Assembly: GCA_009380075.1 (NCBI GenBank)
Contig: WHSO01000030.1
Location: 1-36,713 of the forward strand
Origin: Alphaproteobacteria bacterium
Lineage (GTDB): Bacteria; Pseudomonadota; Alphaproteobacteria; SMXQ01
Direction of reading: 5' to 3'
Length of the DNA stretch: 36,713 nucleotides
Below the pieces are notes generated by a model that saw only the letters and a program-made list of their open reading frames with translations, did no database searches and had not been told where the DNA came from. Position numbers and translations under genes: made by a program. Shown here in pieces: positions 30,640 through 36,713 of this stretch. Position 1 is the first letter of the stretch. Each line of letters opens with the position of its first letter.

Positions 30640-31075
30640 AGGAAAGCCATGGCAAAGAGAGGAAACTCTTCAGGCAATCGAGCTCTATTGCCTGACGCCA
30701 TTCGGGCGCATCCATCGTAGGAATCCCGATATCATCGCGTTGGCGCGAAGCCTCGACCGCACCCCGGATTCCATCGCTTTGAAGATGGTCAATTTCGCCC
30801 ATCTCGATCCCACGCTCGATCGGCAAGGCATGCACCATGTCTCGCAATTGGACCGGGAGTTATGGGCAGAATTTTTCGAGAACCCAGATGCGTTTTTTGC
30901 GGAACGCGCTGTCGCAAAAACTTTACCACCGCAAGCCCATGACGGACTGCCAATGGACGCCGGCTTTCGCGAAGGCGGAACCTACGAATACACGACAAAA
31001 GGGCGGAAAAATCAGGACTATTTTCGCGACATGATATTGGCGAGGCACATCGCCAGACGCATCGAGCGCGATTGA
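30632..31075 (+). CDS. probable HNH-endonuclease N-terminal domain lacking the HNH part
   Basis: The 147-residue frame starts at TTG within the end of the preceding gene. Its N-terminus (KPWQREETLQAIELYCLTPF, then NPDIIALARSLDRTPDSIAL and KMVNFAHLDPTL) resembles the N-terminal domain of certain HNH restriction-type endonucleases. KGRKNQDYFRDMILA near the end resembles the segment that leads into the HNH domain in those proteins. The product stops about there, and no HNH Cys/His residues follow before the terminator. It is therefore either a truncated remnant or a stand-alone version of the domain. An RBS-like GAAGGG precedes the TTG. The gene is AT-rich compared with the core genes. Confidence 0.65.
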   Translation: MARGKPWQREETLQAIELYCLTPFGRIHRRNPDIIALARSLDRTPDSIALKMVNFAHLDPTLDRQGMHHVSQLDRELWAEFFENPDAFFAERAVAKTLPPQAHDGLPMDAGFREGGTYEYTTKGRKNQDYFRDMILARHIARRIERD

Positions 31076-31081
31076 ATTAAT

Positions 31082-31113
31082 AAAAGGGTGGGGTCGCCCC
31101 CCGTCCTTTTTTT
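31082..31113. terminator. bidirectional terminator between convergent genes
   Basis: AAAAGG and GGGG on the left pair with CCCC and CCTTTT on the right, with a small internal mismatch, and the stem is flanked by T-runs in both directions. It separates the gene ending at 31075 (+) from tcmP ending at 31112 (-). Confidence 0.75.
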
Positions 31114-32023
31114 ATCGCCTTAATGCTTGTCCTTGATTCAAGATATACGCGGCGATTTTGGCGCCAGTTTCATTCGGCCCAGCGAAAAAAAGATAATACA
31201 AATGGCTGCCTTTGGTGTTGCAGATCAAACGAGGCGATGGGGCAAAACCAAACAACTTTTTCAGTCGTTTTCTATACCATCCGACAAGCCTTTCGCCTGA
31301 GTCTCTTGCTTTTGTGATGCCTATATCACCGAATAAATTTTCGGCTTTCTCATAAAGCAACTCTTCCCATTCCGCGCTTCCGAAATAAGAATTCAGCATT
31401 TCCCGCTGGGCAAGATTAATATCACCGGACTTTGGCAACAAACGCTGAATTGCCATCCCGACGGGCAAATTTAAAATAGTCTCAACTCCTTTGGTTGATG
31501 CAATTGCTTCAATCGTGGACCAAGGGACCTGCATTCCAAAAGGGTCCAAGAACATAACAGCTCGACAACTTTTCCAATTGATGCCCTTGTCGAATAGAAA
31601 ATTTCGAATGGATTGATTCGCATCGCCCTCTCTAACTTCGATATTCCGGCTCCCAGCATATTCACGTTGTATAGATCTGAGTTCGTTCGCCCTATGATGG
31701 TCCTTCTCAACAAAAAAATACTTTGAAAAAGGATGCTCGATATCCAAGGCGACGAAAGGAGAACCATTAACGTAGGACAATTCTTCGGGGTCGTTGGAAT
31801 GCATGGAACTGATCTCTAAGGGCAACAAGTTTGGATTGTCTTTCTTTTCCAATTGCCGAATTGCGTTTCGGCCAGCCCCCGCGAACGCGTCGAAATAATA
31901 ATAGCCACGGCACCAATCCTGCTTCTTCATTATCTTCGTATACTCACGAAGATATCTTCCGAGGCAGTCGAGTTTTTCTCGAGCCCAAGGACCAACCTTT
32001 CCATCTCGGTTGTAACTCGTCAT
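31112..32023 (-). CDS. tcmP: three-Cys-motif partner protein TcmP
   Basis: TcmP proteins are defined by their regular pairing with three-Cys-motif proteins of the phage Gp37/Gp68 (DUF5131) family, and that partner lies directly upstream here. The 303-residue product looks like a class I AdoMet-dependent methyltransferase. It has a motif-I-like loop YFDAFAGAGRN at about 43-53, the acidic segment FFVEKD (103-108), GD at 133-134, and FLDPFG at 158-163 in place of a typical motif IV. The substrate is unknown. The start overlaps the partner's stop (ATGA), so the two are coupled. The gene is clearly AT-richer than the neighbouring core genes. Confidence 0.9.
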   Translation of the reverse strand: MTSYNRDGKVGPWAREKLDCLGRYLREYTKIMKKQDWCRGYYYFDAFAGAGRNAIRQLEKKDNPNLLPLEISSMHSNDPEELSYVNGSPFVALDIEHPFSKYFFVEKDHHRANELRSIQREYAGSRNIEVREGDANQSIRNFLFDKGINWKSCRAVMFLDPFGMQVPWSTIEAIASTKGVETILNLPVGMAIQRLLPKSGDINLAQREMLNSYFGSAEWEELLYEKAENLFGDIGITKARDSGERLVGWYRKRLKKLFGFAPSPRLICNTKGSHLYYLFFAGPNETGAKIAAYILNQGQALRR

Positions 32024-32775
32024 TCCGCCGCCAAACCCGCAAAGGATGCTGACAGGACTTCGGGGAATTCATCCCAAGTCTGGCCGTTGATCGCCCGGCC
32101 ACCGGACTTGGGCCTCACCCCGCCCCATTGCTTAAAGAAGAACGCAACCCGTGCGGCGACACATTGGTCGCGCACCTCTTCGATCCACTCACTCTTGATG
32201 GGACGGAAGTTCGGACCGCTCTCTCCTCCGACGATTACCCAATGGATGCCGCCGAGATCGAGTTTGCCGACCGGCCCCAGCATCGGCTCGATGGAAAGGA
32301 ACCGTATGGACGCGTTCATCGCCTGGACATGGCGAAGGCGCGAAAGCTGCGCGCGCGTTTCCAGTGAGGTGCCGAGCCAGATATGGGCCGGCGCACGACC
32401 GCCGCGATAGCGTGCGTTGACGAAGTTCCGCATGCGCGGACTGCGCTTCGTGAGCACCTGGTACGTATGCCAATGCGCTTTCTCCATGGTCACGAAAACA
32501 CGCTCGACGAAATCCGTCGGCACGTCCTTGTGGAACAGGTCGCTCATGGAATTGACGAAGATCATGCGCGGCTGGCGCCATTTGAGCGGTTGTTCCAGCC
32601 GCCCCGGCCGCAGCGTCAGGTCGAAACCACTTTCAAACGGGTGTCCCTTGACACCTCGGAACCGTTCCGCGAACCGCTCGGCGTAACAGTGGTCGCAACC
32701 GGGACTGATTTTCGTGCAGCCCGTCACCGGGTTCCACGTCGCGTCGGTCCATTCGATGGCAGACTTGTCGGCCAT
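32020..32775 (-). CDS. phage Gp37/Gp68 (DUF5131) family three-Cys-motif protein
   Basis: The 251-residue product has the family signature WNPVTGCTKISPGCDHCYA with Cys at 20, 27 and 30 (C-x6-C-x2-C), a spacing like iron-sulfur radical-enzyme motifs. Further family segments are IFVNSMSDLFH, WLGTSLET, RFLSIEPMLGPV, and VIVGGESGPNFRPI followed by FFFKQWGG. Its biochemical role is not established. An ATG at 32787 is also open, but ATG 32775 has GAGGGTGG in front of it and fits the predicted transcription start near 32791. A LexA-type box overlaps the predicted -10 element. tcmP follows, coupled by ATGA. Confidence 0.92.
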   Translation of the reverse strand: MADKSAIEWTDATWNPVTGCTKISPGCDHCYAERFAERFRGVKGHPFESGFDLTLRPGRLEQPLKWRQPRMIFVNSMSDLFHKDVPTDFVERVFVTMEKAHWHTYQVLTKRSPRMRNFVNARYRGGRAPAHIWLGTSLETRAQLSRLRHVQAMNASIRFLSIEPMLGPVGKLDLGGIHWVIVGGESGPNFRPIKSEWIEEVRDQCVAARVAFFFKQWGGVRPKSGGRAINGQTWDEFPEVLSASFAGLAAE

Positions 32776-32792
32776 ATCCACCCTCATGATAA

Positions 32793-32827
32793 GAACAAAT
32801 AGTGAACATTTTTGCCGTGCGGGTCAA
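32793..32827 (-). promoter_or_regulatory. LexA-type operator and promoter for DUF5131-tcmP
   Basis: On the + strand, GAAC (32793-32796), seven bases, then GAAC (32804-32807) give an exact alphaproteobacterial LexA site; on the transcribed strand it reads GTTC-N7-GTTC. It overlaps a candidate -10 (CACTAT, the complement of 32799-32804), which lies 17 bp from a good -35, TTGACC (the complement of 32822-32827). LexA bound here would block polymerase. The site ends 17 bp before the ATG at 32775. Confidence 0.7.
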
Positions 32828-32844
32828 CCATAGAACGCGCGAAT

Positions 32845-32880
32845 CCCTGCGCCTAGAGGAAAAATCCTTTAGGCGCAGGG
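32845..32880. other. long near-perfect hairpin between tctC-like gene and DUF5131
   Basis: CCCTGCGCCTA (32845-32855) and TAGGCGCAGGG (32870-32880) pair over 11 bp. The stem continues inward with GAGGA against TCCTT (one G-T pair) around an AAAA loop, giving about 16 bp in total. It lies 20 bp beyond the stop of the tctC-like gene and could end that transcript, but neither side has a T-run. Confidence 0.6.
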
Positions 32881-32900
32881 AGATAGATGCGGGAAGGGCG

Positions 32901-34175
32901 CTACTTGCAGTCGATCTTTGGGGCGAGGTCGCCTTCGCCGAAATACGCGACCGTGCAGGCCATGCCTTGCTTCAGCGCCGAGGCCTTGGCCTTCTTGCCG
33001 CCGACGGTCACCTTGGAGCGCTTGGCGTGGACGCGGACGTTGACCATCTTGCCGCTGCCGTCCTTCACCGTCATGCGCTTCTTCGACACCTTGGCGATGG
33101 TGCCGTCGGTGCTCTTGAGCTTGACCTTGGCGACCTTGCCGATGTCGAGCGCCTTGCGCGCGCGGTCCACCACCTTGTCGGAATAGGAGTGGAAGCGGAC
33201 GATCAGCTTCTCCACCGCCTCGCCGTTCATGGGATCGACGTTGAGGCCGCGCTTCTTGGCCTCGGCGAGGAAGGCCGGGTCCTTCATGGTGGCATCGAAG
33301 GCCGCGCGCAGGGCCCTGGTGCGGTCGGCCGGGAGGGCCGGCGGCGCGCCGATGGGGCGGCCCAGGGTCTGGCGGCCGTAGATCAGCTCCATCGCCTTCT
33401 TGTCGTCCTCGGACCGGGCGTAGTCGTAGATGTGCGGCACGCCCTTGAGCGCCGGGTCCGGCTCGAACCCGTTCTGGACGATGACGATGAGCCGGCCCGA
33501 CTTCCAGTCGTCCTGGCGCACCGACTGCAGGGTCGACAGCGCCATGGCGCAGGAGCCGTCGACCTCGCCGCGCTGCATCGCCAGCAGCACGCCGGTGCCG
33601 CCGGCGTAGCCGTGGATGACCTGGGCATGGGCATTGACCAGCGCGTTCATGGCGCGGGGGAATTCGCTCATCACCCCGGTCGCGCCGCTGGCGCCGAAGA
33701 TGCTGGGCTTCGACAGCACGTCGTTCATGTTCCTGATCTTCGAATTGTGCCACACGGCGCAGGTGCCGGTGGATTTCTCGGCATTGCCGATCCAGGTGAA
33801 CCTGGCGGTCTCGAACTGCGCCTTGGTGTTGCCCATCAGCGGCGCGAAAACGGCGCCGGCGCTGAAGGCGCCGATGACGGAGCCGTCGCGCGCCGCGCTG
33901 TTGTACATCCAGTTGGCGGCGAGCAGGCTCGACGCGCCCGGCATGTTGCGGATGACAAAGGTGGGATTGCCCGGAATATGGCGCGACATGTGGCCGCCCA
34001 TGGCGCGGGCATAGGCATCGTAGCCGCCGCCGGGCGGCAGGCCGATCACCAGCGAGACGTTCTTGCCCTTGTAGAAATCGGCGACGCCGTCGGCGAAGGC
34101 GGCCTGCGGCAGGGCGAGGCCCGCGGCCGCGGCGAGGATGGCAGAGCAGGCAAACGCGGGACGGGAAAACGGCAT
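32901..34175 (-). CDS. tripartite tricarboxylate transporter-type binding protein with extra C-terminal domain
   Basis: The 424-residue product has a signal peptide (PFSRPAFACSAILAAAAGLA, ending near LPQAAFA). A TctC/Bug-type periplasmic binding fold follows: GKNVSLVIGLPPGGGYDAYA, GNPTFVIRNMPGASS, and GYAGGTGVLLAMQRGEVDG. These proteins normally end near residue 320-330. Here a further domain of about 75 residues follows (DGTIAKVSKKRMTVKDGSG to the end). It resembles the small beta-barrel extensions found in some secreted proteins. No membrane components TctA or TctB are adjacent, so it is an orphan receptor. ATG 34175 with GGAGG upstream is preferred over the GTG at 34187. Confidence 0.88.
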   Translation of the reverse strand: MPFSRPAFACSAILAAAAGLALPQAAFADGVADFYKGKNVSLVIGLPPGGGYDAYARAMGGHMSRHIPGNPTFVIRNMPGASSLLAANWMYNSAARDGSVIGAFSAGAVFAPLMGNTKAQFETARFTWIGNAEKSTGTCAVWHNSKIRNMNDVLSKPSIFGASGATGVMSEFPRAMNALVNAHAQVIHGYAGGTGVLLAMQRGEVDGSCAMALSTLQSVRQDDWKSGRLIVIVQNGFEPDPALKGVPHIYDYARSEDDKKAMELIYGRQTLGRPIGAPPALPADRTRALRAAFDATMKDPAFLAEAKKRGLNVDPMNGEAVEKLIVRFHSYSDKVVDRARKALDIGKVAKVKLKSTDGTIAKVSKKRMTVKDGSGKMVNVRVHAKRSKVTVGGKKAKASALKQGMACTVAYFGEGDLAPKIDCK

Positions 34176-34322
34176 AGGGACCTCCACTGTATCGATTCCG
34201 GCCGGCTCATCCGGCGACGGTCGCGCCGTTGCCGACGCTTTGGCCGCAATGGTGCGTCATGCCGTGCGGCGATGCAATCGCCTCGCGGGCCGCCGTCCCG
34301 GCAGCATCTAACGCTTTGAGTT

Positions 34323-34344
34323 CAGGGCGAAATCTTCCGCCCTG
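34323..34344 (-). terminator. hairpin after metH
   Basis: CAGGGCG (34323-34329) and CGCCCTG (34338-34344) form a perfect 7-bp stem with an 8-base loop, just beyond the metH stop on its own strand. A T-run is lacking, so termination is only likely. The interval 34176-34322 up to the tctC-like gene shows no other clear element. Confidence 0.45.
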
Positions 34345-34347
34345 CCG

Positions 34348-36713
<2,366 letters not shown>

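Overview
The window is high-GC, densely packed bacterial DNA that reads as an alphaproteobacterium, most likely in or near the Rhodospirillales. The evidence is the gene order murG-murC-murB-ddl-ftsQ-ftsA-ftsZ-lpxC-bamD-recN-ligA, an FtsZ with a long Pro/Ala-rich linker and an [10 protein letters not shown]-type tail, and two sites of the alphaproteobacterial LexA form GTTC-N7-GTTC. The species cannot be named from the sequence alone.

Left part (1-13463, all + strand): the division and cell-wall cluster. Peptidoglycan precursor genes (murG end, murC, murB, ddl) and division genes (ftsQ, ftsA, ftsZ) are followed by lipid A synthesis (lpxC), outer-membrane assembly (bamD), recombination repair (recN) and NAD-dependent DNA ligase (ligA). 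Several junctions are ATGA overlaps, typical of translational coupling. lpxC is broken into two overlapping frames by an apparent one-base deletion near 8243.

Middle part (13464-26138): a MORN-like small protein, an orphan hybrid sensor kinase, a divergent aminopeptidase P, a tandem pair of small paralogues of unknown function (18428-18706 and 19208-19465) separated by a long intergenic region with a strong terminator, then on the - strand uvrD/pcrA-prmA, doxX, and clcA followed by a DUF1622 gene with an in-frame amber codon. Palindromic elements of the CATGCCCCGG type lie between genes and, unusually, inside the uvrD reading frame.

Right part (26139-36713): a TPP riboswitch with a large extra structured insertion upstream of thiC, then an accessory stretch (28374-32807). 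It holds a LexA-boxed helical-repeat gene, pcm, two small unknown or truncated genes, and a two-gene module tcmP plus DUF5131 (phage Gp37/Gp68 three-Cys family) whose promoter carries a second exact LexA box. The small genes and tcmP are visibly more AT-rich than their surroundings, which suggests transfer. The window closes with an orphan TctC-type binding protein carrying an extra C-terminal domain, and the C-terminal part of metH.

The best candidate for an under-described system is the pair of LexA-boxed loci, the helical-repeat protein at 28421 and the DUF5131-TcmP module, 4.4 kb apart in the same region: putative SOS-response functions without an assigned role.
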